Origin: Exiguobacterium acetylicum DSM 20416
GTDB lineage: Bacteria; Bacillota; Bacilli; Exiguobacteriales; Exiguobacteriaceae
Direction: 5' to 3'
Length of the DNA stretch: 64,000 nucleotides
NCBI RefSeq assembly: GCF_000702605.1
Contig: NZ_JNIR01000001.1
Span: 1,726,501 to 1,790,500, forward strand
Shown here: positions 19,937-30,802 of the stretch, in pieces
Numbering within the stretch: the stretch's first letter is position 1
How the letters are laid out: each line of letters begins with the position of its first letter
Translations under genes and position numbers: made by a program
Notes under the pieces: generated by a model
The model's database searches: none
The model's input: the letters and a program-made list of their open reading frames with translations, nothing else
Told to the model about the DNA's origin: nothing

Positions 19937-21230
19937 GGATTTCACTCTCCTTTACACCGAACCATGATTTCTTCTTATCGAACCATCGGCTACTGACAAG
20001 GAGTTGCATCAGGTAACGTGAGACAAAGACGTTCGTGACGAACGTGACGGCGATCGAAACCATCAACATGATGGCGAATCCTTTGACCGTACTTGTACCA
20101 AAGTAGTACAACACACCAGCAGAGATCAACGTCGTCAAGTTGGCATCAAGAATCGTACCGAACGAACGACGGTTACCGGCTTTAAATGCGGACAAGACGG
20201 ATTTACCACTTCGTAATTCATCCTTGATCCGCTCAGCAGTGATGATGTTCGCATCGACCGCCATCCCGACTCCAAGAACGAGTGCCGCAATCCCCGGTAA
20301 CGTGAGGACGGCATTGATCCCGTTAAAGAAGATCATGACGAGATAGATGTAGAACAGCAACGTGATGATCGAAACGAATCCAGAGATCCGGTAGAACAAG
20401 AGCATGAACAAGAAGACCGCAGCTACACCGATTGCTGACGCGAAGAGCGTCTGATCGAGCGCATCCTGTCCAAAAGCAGCAGAGACGGATGTCGAGTAGA
20501 TTTCTTCGAGTTTGACCGGTAATGCGCCGGCGTTTAGGATCGACGACAATTGTTTCCCGTACTCGGCATCGATATCGCCACCGGAAATGATCGCTTTATC
20601 CGAATTAATCGGTTGTGTGACCGATGCATCCGAAACGATTTTCGAGTTCGCTTTTTGAATTTCTTTTTCATACGAATCGCCTTTCTCGTAATCGAGCCAG
20701 ATGACGAGACGGTTCGCAGGTGGTTGCATTTGTGAGACTTGTTGTGTCACTTCATAGAATTTCTCTTTTGATTTCATCGTCAACTCGACGAGTGGTTCAT
20801 TCGTGTTCGGATCATACCCGACTTTTGCCCCTTTGGCTTTTAAGTCTGATCCATCGAGCAACAACTTATCGTTGATGTCACGGAATGACAATTGTGCTGT
20901 CGAAGAGAGGATTTGACGCGCTTCCGTCTGATCCTTGACGCCAGCAAGCTGAACGCGAATCCGGTTATCGCCTTCGATCCGGATGTCTGGTTCAGAGACA
21001 CCGAGGACGTTGACACGGTTCTCGATTGCCGTCAGCGTCGCACTCATCGCATTTTGATCGATGACGTCTCCTTCTTTCAGCGGTTGTACTTCATACAAGA
21101 CTTCGAAGCCACCCTTAAGGTCAAGGCCGAGCTTCGTATCCTTCAACAACCATGACGATGTCGTACCGATCAGTACGAGCAACGCGATGACGACGATGAA
21201 GAATGTGGCAAGTTTCCCTTTCTTGATCAT
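19926..21230 (-). CDS. secD: Protein translocase subunit SecD
   Basis: A 434-residue export accessory protein with an N-terminal membrane anchor, the LGLDLKGGFEVLYEV segment and the P1 extracytoplasmic domain, then five further membrane segments with VLGVGMAVDANIITAERIKDE. It works with SecF and YajC at SecYEG. It is shorter than proteobacterial SecD, as usual in Gram-positives, and its stop lies within secF. Confidence 0.95.
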   Translation of the reverse strand: MIKKGKLATFFIVVIALLVLIGTTSSWLLKDTKLGLDLKGGFEVLYEVQPLKEGDVIDQNAMSATLTAIENRVNVLGVSEPDIRIEGDNRIRVQLAGVKDQTEARQILSSTAQLSFRDINDKLLLDGSDLKAKGAKVGYDPNTNEPLVELTMKSKEKFYEVTQQVSQMQPPANRLVIWLDYEKGDSYEKEIQKANSKIVSDASVTQPINSDKAIISGGDIDAEYGKQLSSILNAGALPVKLEEIYSTSVSAAFGQDALDQTLFASAIGVAAVFLFMLLFYRISGFVSIITLLFYIYLVMIFFNGINAVLTLPGIAALVLGVGMAVDANIITAERIKDELRSGKSVLSAFKAGNRRSFGTILDANLTTLISAGVLYYFGTSTVKGFAIMLMVSIAVTFVTNVFVSRYLMQLLVSSRWFDKKKSWFGVKESEIREL

Positions 21231-21342
21231 GCTACATTGTCCTTTCTCTAGTTCCCAGTATATTTTCAGACAACTTTGTTCTCCTACCCTAGCTTACAAA
21301 AGAAATGGTAATCTTAGCAAACGTTTTTCTCATATATAAACA

Positions 21343-21377
21343 GAAAAGACGCTCCGGAATCCGGAAAGCGCCTTTTC
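21343..21377 (-). terminator. Terminator between yajC and secD
   Basis: On the minus strand AAAAGGCGCT-CCGGA / TCCGG-AGCGTCTTTT forms a strong stem followed by CTGTTT. It separates the yajC transcript from secD-secF. Confidence 0.8.
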
Positions 21378-21383
21378 AATGCC

Positions 21384-21674
21384 TTATTCGACAGTTTCGT
21401 CGTCCATGACAGTCGTTGATTTTTTCGTCACTTCTGCGACAGCACTTCGGTTGAATGTCAATTGTGCATTACCTGACTTCAATGTCACCGTCATGTCGTC
21501 AACTTTTTGGACAACCCCGTGAAGACCACCGATCGTAACGATCGAGTCGCCGCGTGAGAGTTCATTTTGCATCTGACGCACTTGCTTCTGGCGTTTGTTC
21601 TGTGGACGGATCAACAAGAAATAGAACACCACGAAGATCAAGATCATCGGGAGGAATGTGATTAAGCCTTCCAT
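21384..21674 (-). CDS. yajC: Preprotein translocase subunit YajC
   Basis: A 96-residue protein with one N-terminal membrane helix followed by the signature IRPQNKRQK and a soluble domain with GDSIVTIGGLHGVV. The ATG at 21674 is preceded by AAAGGAG at nine bases; the earlier in-frame ATG overlaps that site. It lies after tgt, as in many bacteria. Confidence 0.94.
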   Translation of the reverse strand: MEGLITFLPMILIFVVFYFLLIRPQNKRQKQVRQMQNELSRGDSIVTIGGLHGVVQKVDDMTVTLKSGNAQLTFNRSAVAEVTKKSTTVMDDETVE

Positions 21675-21745
21675 CTGATTCAGCTCCTTTATCATTCAAA
21701 TCACGTTCATTATACCGTGAAAGAATTGATTTGTCAGACGATTTG

Positions 21746-23931
<2,186 letters not shown>

Positions 23932-23935
23932 TGGT

Positions 23936-24931
23936 TCAATTTCCTTCTTTCAGTCCTAAATGTTGGCGGGCGAACGGTGTTAAGACACGTCCGCGCGGGG
24001 TACGTTGTAAAAATCCTTGTTGCAGTAGATATGGTTCATACACATCCTCGATCGTCTGCGCATCTTCTCCGATCGTCGCTGCGATCGTCTCGAGTCCGAC
24101 CGGACCACCGGCAAACCGTTCTGCAAGCGATCGTAGTAAACGATGGTCGACATCGTCGAGTCCGAGCGCATCGACATGCAAGCGATCAAGCGCACTTGTC
24201 GCAAGCGTGGCATCGATCTCGGTTTGATGGGCGACTTGAGCAAAATCACGGACACGCCGTAATAACCGGTTCGCGACACGTGGTGTTCCGCGTGAACGGA
24301 GCGCGATGGCTTCTGCTGCCAGACGATCCGCTTCGAATCCGAACAATCGTGACGTCCGGGTCACGATGGCAGACAACTCTGACATCGTATAATATTCAAG
24401 CTTCAGCGTCACGCCAAAACGATCACGTAGCGGTGCTGATAACATCCCCGCACGTGTCGTTGCACCGACGAGCGTAAACGGTGGCAAGTCAATCCGAACA
24501 CTGCGGGCAAGTTCACCTTGGCCGATGACGATATCGAGACAATAATCCTCCATCGCCGGATAAAGGATCTCTTCGATCGATCGACTCAATCGATGAATCT
24601 CGTCGATGAACAGGACATCACCCGGTTCCAGTGATGATAGGATTGCTGCCAAATCACCCGGTCGTTCGATCGCAGGACCGGCTGTCGTCTTGATGCCGAC
24701 TCCCATCTCGTTCGCGATGATCGTTGCAAGCGTCGTCTTCCCGAGCCCCGGAGGACCGTAGAGAAGAACGTGATCGAGTGTTTCCTGACGAATTTTTGCC
24801 GCCTCGATGAAGACACTTAAATTTCCTTTTGCTTTCTCCTGCCCGATATATTGCTCGAGCGTTTGAGGACGCAGACTCCACTCTTCTTGATCTTCCGCAT
24901 GGGCGGATTCTGACAAAATGCGCTCTTCCAT
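23936..24931 (-). CDS. ruvB: Holliday junction branch migration helicase RuvB
   Basis: A 331-residue AAA+ motor. Walker [12 protein letters not shown], Walker B FIDEIHRL and the sensor segment [12 protein letters not shown] are visible, with a C-terminal winged helix ending in [12 protein letters not shown]. The start follows GAGGTGAGG. It is co-transcribed with ruvA four bases upstream. Confidence 0.97.
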   Translation of the reverse strand: MEERILSESAHAEDQEEWSLRPQTLEQYIGQEKAKGNLSVFIEAAKIRQETLDHVLLYGPPGLGKTTLATIIANEMGVGIKTTAGPAIERPGDLAAILSSLEPGDVLFIDEIHRLSRSIEEILYPAMEDYCLDIVIGQGELARSVRIDLPPFTLVGATTRAGMLSAPLRDRFGVTLKLEYYTMSELSAIVTRTSRLFGFEADRLAAEAIALRSRGTPRVANRLLRRVRDFAQVAHQTEIDATLATSALDRLHVDALGLDDVDHRLLRSLAERFAGGPVGLETIAATIGEDAQTIEDVYEPYLLQQGFLQRTPRGRVLTPFARQHLGLKEGN

Positions 24932-24935
24932 GTCC

Positions 24936-25529
24936 TCACCTCACATTCAATAACAACTGGAGTGCCCGTTTGACATATTGATCCGTCGACAGGACTTCTG
25001 CCTGCAACGCTTTTTTGACTTTCTCGACTTCTCGGTCACTGTAACCAAGCGCCGTTAAGGCTTCACAAGCTTCATTCAGCTCAGTATTGCCTTGCGCGAA
25101 CAAGCCTTCGCTCGGTACGTAATCCGGTGCGAGCTCAGCTAACTTTCCTTTTAGGTCGAGCGTCATTTGCTTCGCTGTTTTCTTGCCGACACCTGGGAAT
25201 TTGACGAGATAACTTTCTTTCTCTTGTTCAATCGCTTCAACGAGCGCATCGACATTCCCTGATGCGACGATCGCAAGCGCTCCTTTTGGTCCAATCCCAG
25301 TTACACCGAGCAACTTCGTGAACAAGGCACGCTCACGACGGGAACGGAATCCAAATAAGACTTCTTGGTCCTCACGGACATAATGATACGTATATACGAT
25401 GATCTGTTCGTCTCCGGTCCGATAAAAAAACGGGTTCGGTGCTACGATTTTGTAGCCAATCCCGCCAACTTCTACCGTCACGAATTCCGCACAGACATAA
25501 GCGACTTCGCCGCGTACGAATTCTATCAA
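24936..25529 (-). CDS. ruvA: Holliday junction DNA helicase subunit RuvA
   Basis: A 197-residue junction-binding protein. The OB-like N-terminal domain begins [12 protein letters not shown]. Helix-hairpin-helix motifs [15 protein letters not shown] and [12 protein letters not shown] follow, and the C-terminal three-helix domain contacts RuvB. The start codon is TTG at 25529, supported by GGGAG nine bases upstream. Confidence 0.96.
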   Translation of the reverse strand: MIEFVRGEVAYVCAEFVTVEVGGIGYKIVAPNPFFYRTGDEQIIVYTYHYVREDQEVLFGFRSRRERALFTKLLGVTGIGPKGALAIVASGNVDALVEAIEQEKESYLVKFPGVGKKTAKQMTLDLKGKLAELAPDYVPSEGLFAQGNTELNEACEALTALGYSDREVEKVKKALQAEVLSTDQYVKRALQLLLNVR

Positions 25530-25566
25530 TGTGGAACGCTCCCATCCTTAAACAAACTCTCGTGTT

Positions 25567-25596
25567 ATTGTAGCATACATCTTCGTTTGGCTTCAA
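25567..25596 (-). promoter_or_regulatory. Promoter of ruvA-ruvB-queA-tgt
   Basis: On the minus strand TTGAAG, an 18-base spacer and TACAAT with an upstream TGC (extended -10) lie about 40 bases before the ruvA start. Confidence 0.55.
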
Positions 25597-25647
25597 AGCG
25601 TTCTTCAGCAAAAATCAATACATATGTTCGCTCTCTCAATGCGAATA

Positions 25648-25680
25648 CAAAAAAGCGTGATCGTTCGCACGACCACGCTC
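25648..25680 (-). terminator. Terminator downstream of nadA
   Basis: On the minus strand AGCGTG-TCGT / ACGA-CACGCT with loop GCGA is followed by six Ts; it ends the nadBCA transcript. Confidence 0.85.
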
Positions 25681-25692
25681 TCACCCTTTATT

Positions 25693-26789
25693 TTATGAAC
25701 GCTCAAGCATCCGTTCGAGCGCCAACACGGCATGCCGCGTCGTCTCTGCGTCTACCGTGATGATGTTGACCGGGTCACCGGCTTCGACTTGTTCGAGCGC
25801 CCACGCCAAGTGCGGTAAGTCGATCCGGTTCATCGTCAGACACGGACACATGAATGGATTGAGCGACACGATATCAAGTTCCGGATGAGTCGTCGCAAGT
25901 CGATTGACGAGGTTCATCTCTGTTCCGATCGCCCACTTTGTTCCAGGAGCAGCCTGTTCGATTTGTTGAATGATGTACGCCGTTGATCCGTTGAGATCAG
26001 ACGCTGCTACGACTTCGTGCGAACATTCCGGATGGACGAGAATCTTTCGCTCCGGATCCGTCTTGCGGAACTGTTCAATCTGACCGATCGTGAATTTCTC
26101 GTGGACCGAACAATGTCCTTTCCATAAGATGACGCGGACGTCCTGGTCTTCCCCGTCAAAAACGAGTTCGTCCTTGATCGGATCCCAAATCGCCATCTGT
26201 TCTAACGGAATTCCGAGTGCGTGCGCCGTATTGCGACCGAGGTGTTGATCGGGCAGGAAGAATAAGATGTCGCGTTCAGCAAGCGCCCACTTGACCATCT
26301 GGACAGCGTTTGATGACGTCACTGTCGCCCCCCGTGACGACCAACGAACGCTTTGATTGCTGCTGTCGAATTGACATACGTCAACGGTAAAATCGACTCC
26401 CCGAACCGTTCCGTCAAGATCGTAAAGGCCCGCTCCGTTTGCGTATCGTTCGCCATATCCGCCATCGAACAACCAGCACGCATGTCAGGCAAAACGACCG
26501 TATGTGACGCATCCGTCAGCATGTCTGCCGTCTCTGCCATGAAGTGGACACCACAAAAGACTGTAAATTCCGCTTCTGTCATCTGCTTCGCGACTTGCGC
26601 GAGCTGGAGCGAATCTCCCGTCGCATCCGCGAACTGGACGACTTCATCCTTTTGATAGTGGTGGGCAGGTAAGAACAAGCGACTGCCCATCCGTGCTTTG
26701 ACCCCTTCGATGATCGCGATTAAGTCTGCTTCTGATTGTTGTAAGTACGACGCCGGAATTCCCTCATGACGTAATAAATCAAATGACAT
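25693..26789 (-). pseudogene. nadA: Quinolinate synthase NadA, frameshifted in a G run
   Basis: NadA makes quinolinate from iminoaspartate and DHAP with a [4Fe-4S] cluster. The first 153 or so codons, from ATG 26789, are canonical ([18 protein letters not shown] and [14 protein letters not shown] with the first cluster Cys). The frame then stops after FVGRHGG. The codons resume one frame away as [16 protein letters not shown] and continue to the other cluster cysteines in HPECSHEV and NPFMCPC. The break is in six consecutive Gs (about 26328-26333); seven would restore a 365-residue protein. All catalytic residues survive in both halves, so this is either a sequence error or very recent. The start overlaps nadC by 11 bases. 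Confidence 0.9.
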
Positions 26790-27630
26790 CTTTTTTTCCT
26801 CCTTCGATTTTCATGCTGATATCAAGTGCTGTTGCTGAATGGGTGAGTGCCCCGAGTGAGATGACGTCTGCTCCGCTATCTGCAAAGTCTGATAACGTGT
26901 CTAGCGTAATCCCACCGGATAGTTCGACCGTGATGTGCGGTGGAATCAATTGCCGGAGCTGTTTGATTTCTGCTGGTGTCCGGTTATCGAGCATGATGAT
27001 ATCGACTCTTGCAGCCACTGCCTCCAGCACTTCCGCTTCCGTCTCGACTTCGACTTCAATTGGTGTCGTATGACCCGCGACACGTTTTGCTCGCGTCACC
27101 GCTTCCGTAATCGATCCCGCTACTGTGATGTGGTTGTCCTTGATCATGACGGCGTCATCGAGACGTCCGCGATGACTATAACCACCCCCGACGCGAACGG
27201 CATGTTTTTCGAGCATTCGTAATCCAGGGGTCGTCTTTCGTGTATCCGTGATTCGGATTCGTCCTGCTGCCATTTCAACGGCTTGACGTGTCTTCGTCGC
27301 AATCCCGGATAAACGTTGCACCAAGTTCAAGGCGACCCGTTCTCCACTTAAAATATCCTGTAACGAACCAGACCACTCGGCAAGGAGTGTGCCTCGCGTG
27401 ACGACCGCCCCTTCCGCTACATGAATCGTCACGTCGACTTGTAACAGATGCGCCATCTCCCGAATGATGTCTGCTCCGCAAAAAACTCCGTCTTCCTTTG
27501 CTAAAAAACGACCGGTCCCGCGTTCTTGTCCCGTCAGACATCCTTCACTCGTGATGTCCCACTGTCCGATATCCTCGATTAAAAATGCCTCCAGTTGTTG
27601 CCGTAACTGCCACTTGTTCAACGCTCTCAT
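26779..27630 (-). CDS. nadC: Carboxylating nicotinate-nucleotide diphosphorylase NadC
   Basis: A 283-residue quinolinate phosphoribosyltransferase. Family blocks are [45 protein letters not shown] and [23 protein letters not shown] split across the active site. The start is uncertain: ATG 27630 has AGGAG only three bases away, and a TTG seven bases further in is possible. It overlaps nadB by up to 86 bases and nadA by 11, showing tight coupling of nadB-nadC-nadA. Confidence 0.94.
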   Translation of the reverse strand: MRALNKWQLRQQLEAFLIEDIGQWDITSEGCLTGQERGTGRFLAKEDGVFCGADIIREMAHLLQVDVTIHVAEGAVVTRGTLLAEWSGSLQDILSGERVALNLVQRLSGIATKTRQAVEMAAGRIRITDTRKTTPGLRMLEKHAVRVGGGYSHRGRLDDAVMIKDNHITVAGSITEAVTRAKRVAGHTTPIEVEVETEAEVLEAVAARVDIIMLDNRTPAEIKQLRQLIPPHITVELSGGITLDTLSDFADSGADVISLGALTHSATALDISMKIEGGKKDVI

Positions 27631-29014
27631 CCTCTCCTGTCAATCGACTCCGTGCTCCTTCAAGCAACAAACATGCCGTTACGTGACGTAATCGATTTTC
27701 TTCCGCTTCCTGTCCGGATTCGTCTAATGTCCAGTCTTTTAATGCATCCAGACTTTCTTGTATCTGCCTAACATCCATTTCGACACCAATGACCTGCGAT
27801 AGACGGTCTGTTACGGAACGAAGTGTTCCCGGACGTCGTTTTATTTGTTTGACTGAACGTTCCGGTAACAGCTTGAGCTGTTCTGCTACCGCTTTTCCCA
27901 TGACGACACATTCAAGGAGCGAGTTCGACGCCAGACGATTTCGACCGTGTAGTCCAATCGATGCTGTCTCGCCGACCGCGTATAGTCCTTCGACCTGCGT
28001 CCGCCCTAAAAGGTCCGTCTCGATCCCACCCATTAAGAAATGAATGCCTGGTGCAATTTCAACGAGATCCGGATTTATGTTCAGTTTTTCACATTTTTCT
28101 ACAAACGTTGGAAACCGTTTCGTTCGGTCGACGACGTTCGACGTATCGAGATAGACCGGTTCACGTTTTCGCACCTCATGGATTCGTTTTGCGACTTCAT
28201 CTCGCGCCGCTAAATCTTGCATCGGATGATCCGCCATGATCCGGTCGCCATTTTTCGTTACAAGCGTCGCTCCTGCACCTCGTAATGCTTCCGTGATTAA
28301 ACCTTCCGAACGACCTGCATGAACGAGTACCGTCGGATGATGCTGGATATAACCGAGATCACGAATCGTCGCCCCCGCTTCAAAGGCGAGTGCAATCCCG
28401 TCCCCTTGAATCAAAGGGTCATTCGTCGACGCTGCGAATAATCCACCCACTCCACCGGTCGCGAGAATCGTTGCGCGCGCCACAATCTCGATCGGCTCTC
28501 CCTCGCTATATCCGACTGCACCTACTACCTGTCCATTGACTTGAATCAACTCTGTGATATGCGTCTGCTCAAGAATCGGAAATGGTACTTGCGGCATCAA
28601 CGTCTCCATGATCCGTTTACCAGTCTCGTCCCCGCCACAGTGATAAATCCGCGGCAAACGATGTGCTCCTTCACGACCGAGTAAAAACTCTCCCTCGGAC
28701 TGATCGAATAAAACGCCTTGTCGTAATAAGAATTCCATCGCCTCGGTTCCCGATCGGGTGACGTAATCGACGACGGACCGATTGATACGCCCTTTTGCTG
28801 CTTGGCACGTATCTTCAAAGTGACCACGATGATCGATTTCTGCATAAGCGGAAGCAATCCCACCTTGTGCTCGGACTGAATTTGTCTCAAACCGCGTACC
28901 TTTCGAGACAAGTAATGCGTTCATTCCTGAAGGAAGATGCAGGGCGACTGAAATCGCGGCAAGCCCTGTTCCAATGATCAACACATCCGTCTCAAGCCTT
29001 TTATGTAAAGACAT
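27545..29014 (-). CDS. nadB: L-aspartate oxidase NadB
   Basis: A 489-residue FAD enzyme that oxidises aspartate to iminoaspartate, the substrate of NadA. The FAD site VLIIGTGLAAISVAL is at the N-terminus, RAQGGIASAY and YIQHHPTVL follow, and LHGRNRLASNSLLECVVMG is the conserved active-site segment. The last 45 residues lack the Arg-rich ESRGGHxR-like ending common in NadB and overlap the start of nadC, so the extreme C-terminus may be in another frame. It is the first gene of nadBCA, behind a candidate NiaR-controlled promoter. Confidence 0.93.
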   Translation of the reverse strand: MSLHKRLETDVLIIGTGLAAISVALHLPSGMNALLVSKGTRFETNSVRAQGGIASAYAEIDHRGHFEDTCQAAKGRINRSVVDYVTRSGTEAMEFLLRQGVLFDQSEGEFLLGREGAHRLPRIYHCGGDETGKRIMETLMPQVPFPILEQTHITELIQVNGQVVGAVGYSEGEPIEIVARATILATGGVGGLFAASTNDPLIQGDGIALAFEAGATIRDLGYIQHHPTVLVHAGRSEGLITEALRGAGATLVTKNGDRIMADHPMQDLAARDEVAKRIHEVRKREPVYLDTSNVVDRTKRFPTFVEKCEKLNINPDLVEIAPGIHFLMGGIETDLLGRTQVEGLYAVGETASIGLHGRNRLASNSLLECVVMGKAVAEQLKLLPERSVKQIKRRPGTLRSVTDRLSQVIGVEMDVRQIQESLDALKDWTLDESGQEAEENRLRHVTACLLLEGARSRLTGEDESVEQVAVTATTGGIFNRGYRTVGHHE

Positions 29015-29030
29015 ATGATTTACACCTCTA

Positions 29031-29076
29031 TATCTAAATGTTTACTATTGACTTGACAATAAGTTTGGCATACTTT
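29031..29076. promoter_or_regulatory. Divergent nadB / nifS promoters with a candidate NiaR operator
   Basis: For nadB (minus strand) TTGTCA (29054-29059), 17 bases and TAGATA (29031-29036). For nifS (plus strand) TTGACT (29048-29053), 17 bases and TACTTT (29071-29076), a weaker box. Both -35 elements are covered by an imperfect palindrome TATTGACTTGACAATA (29046-29061). NiaR (YrxA), encoded at the end of the nifS transcript, is known to repress these operons in Bacillus in response to niacin; its binding here is inferred. Confidence 0.6.
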
Positions 29077-29112
29077 TAGCTGAGTGACAAGACGAAAGGA
29101 CAGGATTTTTTC

Positions 29113-30194
29113 ATGATCTATCTCGATTACGCAGCGACGACTCCGCTGCATCCACAAGCACTCGATCATTATCAACAAGCCGCTCAGTCGTTCTACGGCA
29201 ACAGTTCTTCTCTTCACGACATCGGTGGGGATGCTGAACGTTTACTCGAACGAGCCCGTCACTATCTGATGCAACAATTGGCTCAACAAGAAGGAACCGT
29301 TATCTTTACAGGGAGCGGATCAGAAGCGAATTACATCGCTTTGACACACTTGATGCGACAGAGTAACAAATCAGTTGTCTTGACACTTCGATGTGAACAC
29401 GATTCGGTCTTGCTTCCGCTTGCACGCTGGGCACAAGAAACACGGCACCTGTCTTTATTACCGGACGGAACGTTCGATTGGGAACAATTCGTCGCGACTT
29501 GTACGGACGATATTGGTGTCGTCTCGATTCAACACGTCAATTCGGATACGGGTTTTCGCTTTCCCGTCGAACGAATTGCAGCTTACTGTCAATCGCGCGG
29601 GATTCTATTTCATTGCGACGGGGTCCAAGGATTCTTAAAAGACGACATCCATATTGACGCCTTTGATGCGTACACGATGAGTAGTCACAAGGTCTATGGA
29701 CCTAAAGGGTTGGGCGCCCTGTATCTGCGACGATCACTCTTCAGTCCTTACTACGAAGGTCATCACGAATTCGGGATCCGTCCTGGTACAGTCGATGTTC
29801 CGGGAATTGCAGCCTTCATCGCTGCCTGTGAAGCCACGCGACTAGAAAATCCAGGAATCCAGGATTCAAGCCGTCGATTTCGTGGTATGCTAAAAAAACA
29901 TTGTCTTCGTCTCGTTACGTGATCATCGAGTCTCCGACGCAACTGGCTTCCATCTGTGCCATCCATACGAAACAACGGGACGGTCAATACGCGTTGCTCG
30001 CCTTGAATCGTGCTGGAATCGCGGTTTCTGCTGGTAGTGCCTGTCGGGCTGGAGAAAATGGTCCGAATGCGACATTACGTGCCATCGGCTATGACGAATC
30101 GGCGGCTCATGGGTTGATTCGACTCAGTTTTGGAAGACACACGACGAACGAAGAAATCGAACAGTGCATTGATGTGTTGAACACAATTTCATGA
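29113..30194 (+). pseudogene. nifS: NifS-like cysteine desulfurase of the NAD locus, frameshifted in an A run
   Basis: In B. subtilis this enzyme supplies sulfur for the Fe-S cluster of NadA. The first 259 or so codons contain the PLP lysine in SSHKVYGPKGLGALYL. The frame closes soon after MLKK and resumes one base off as SSSRYVIIESPTQL, continuing to the catalytic Cys in SAGSACRAGENGP. The break is in seven As (29892-29898); eight would give a 360-residue protein. Both halves are well conserved, so error or recent mutation is likelier than decay. It is divergent from nadBCA and followed 24 bases later by niaR. Confidence 0.88.
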
Positions 30195-30218
30195 CACTGG
30201 AGAAAGGTAGGAGACAGG

Positions 30219-30761
30219 ATGGGGAAACGCATCTCCGGAGAAGAACGCCGGAAATCATTACTTCGTATGATTGAGGAAAGTGAGCAACCTGTCACAGGAA
30301 CGGCACTGGCGAAACAAGCAGGTGTCAGTCGCCAAGTGATCGTGCAGGATTTATCATTGTTAAAGGCAAAAGGATATCCTGTCATCGCGACAGCTCGTGG
30401 CTATTTGATCAATGATCCGGAAGTCGACGGCTCAAAATTACGCCGAAAGATCGTTTGCCGTCACGGCATCGATCAGTTAAAGGATGAGTGTGACGCCATC
30501 GTTGACGAAGGGGTCGTCGTCCGCGATGTCATCATCGAACATCCCGTCTACGGCTTCATCACTGGAGAATTGATGCTAAAAAGCCGCCGAGATGTCCGCG
30601 TATTGCTAGAACAGCTAAAGGAGACCCAAGCCACTCCGCTGTCGAGCTTGACGGACGGAGTCCATATTCATACGCTGGAAGCGGATCATGAAGAAGCACT
30701 AGAAGCAGCTATCGCAAAACTCGATCGTCTCGGAATTCTCGTTTCGGAGCTCGATGTCTGA
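30219..30761 (+). CDS. niaR: NAD biosynthesis transcriptional repressor NiaR
   Basis: A 180-residue protein with an HTH_11 winged helix (GTALAKQAGVSRQVIVQDL) and a C-terminal 3H domain with the characteristic histidines (EHPVYGF, DGVHIHTLEADHE). In Bacillus and other Firmicutes NiaR (YrxA) binds niacin and represses nadBCA-nifS. AGAAAGGTAGGAGA precedes the ATG. It shares a transcript with nifS and ends at a bidirectional terminator. Confidence 0.94.
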   Translation: MGKRISGEERRKSLLRMIEESEQPVTGTALAKQAGVSRQVIVQDLSLLKAKGYPVIATARGYLINDPEVDGSKLRRKIVCRHGIDQLKDECDAIVDEGVVVRDVIIEHPVYGFITGELMLKSRRDVRVLLEQLKETQATPLSSLTDGVHIHTLEADHEEALEAAIAKLDRLGILVSELDV

Positions 30762-30766
30762 ACAAT

Positions 30767-30802
30767 AAAAACCGCCTATTCCCAAGGAATAAGCGGTTTT
30801 TT
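30767..30802. terminator. Bidirectional terminator (niaR / CBS-CorC gene)
   Basis: A stem AAAAACCGC-TATTCC / GGAATA-GCGGTTTTT with a three-base loop and one bulge lies between convergent genes. Confidence 0.9.

Noticed and set aside
23977-24477. 166-codon plus-strand frame opposite ruvB
   Set aside because: It is an antisense shadow of conserved RuvB codons with no ribosome binding site.
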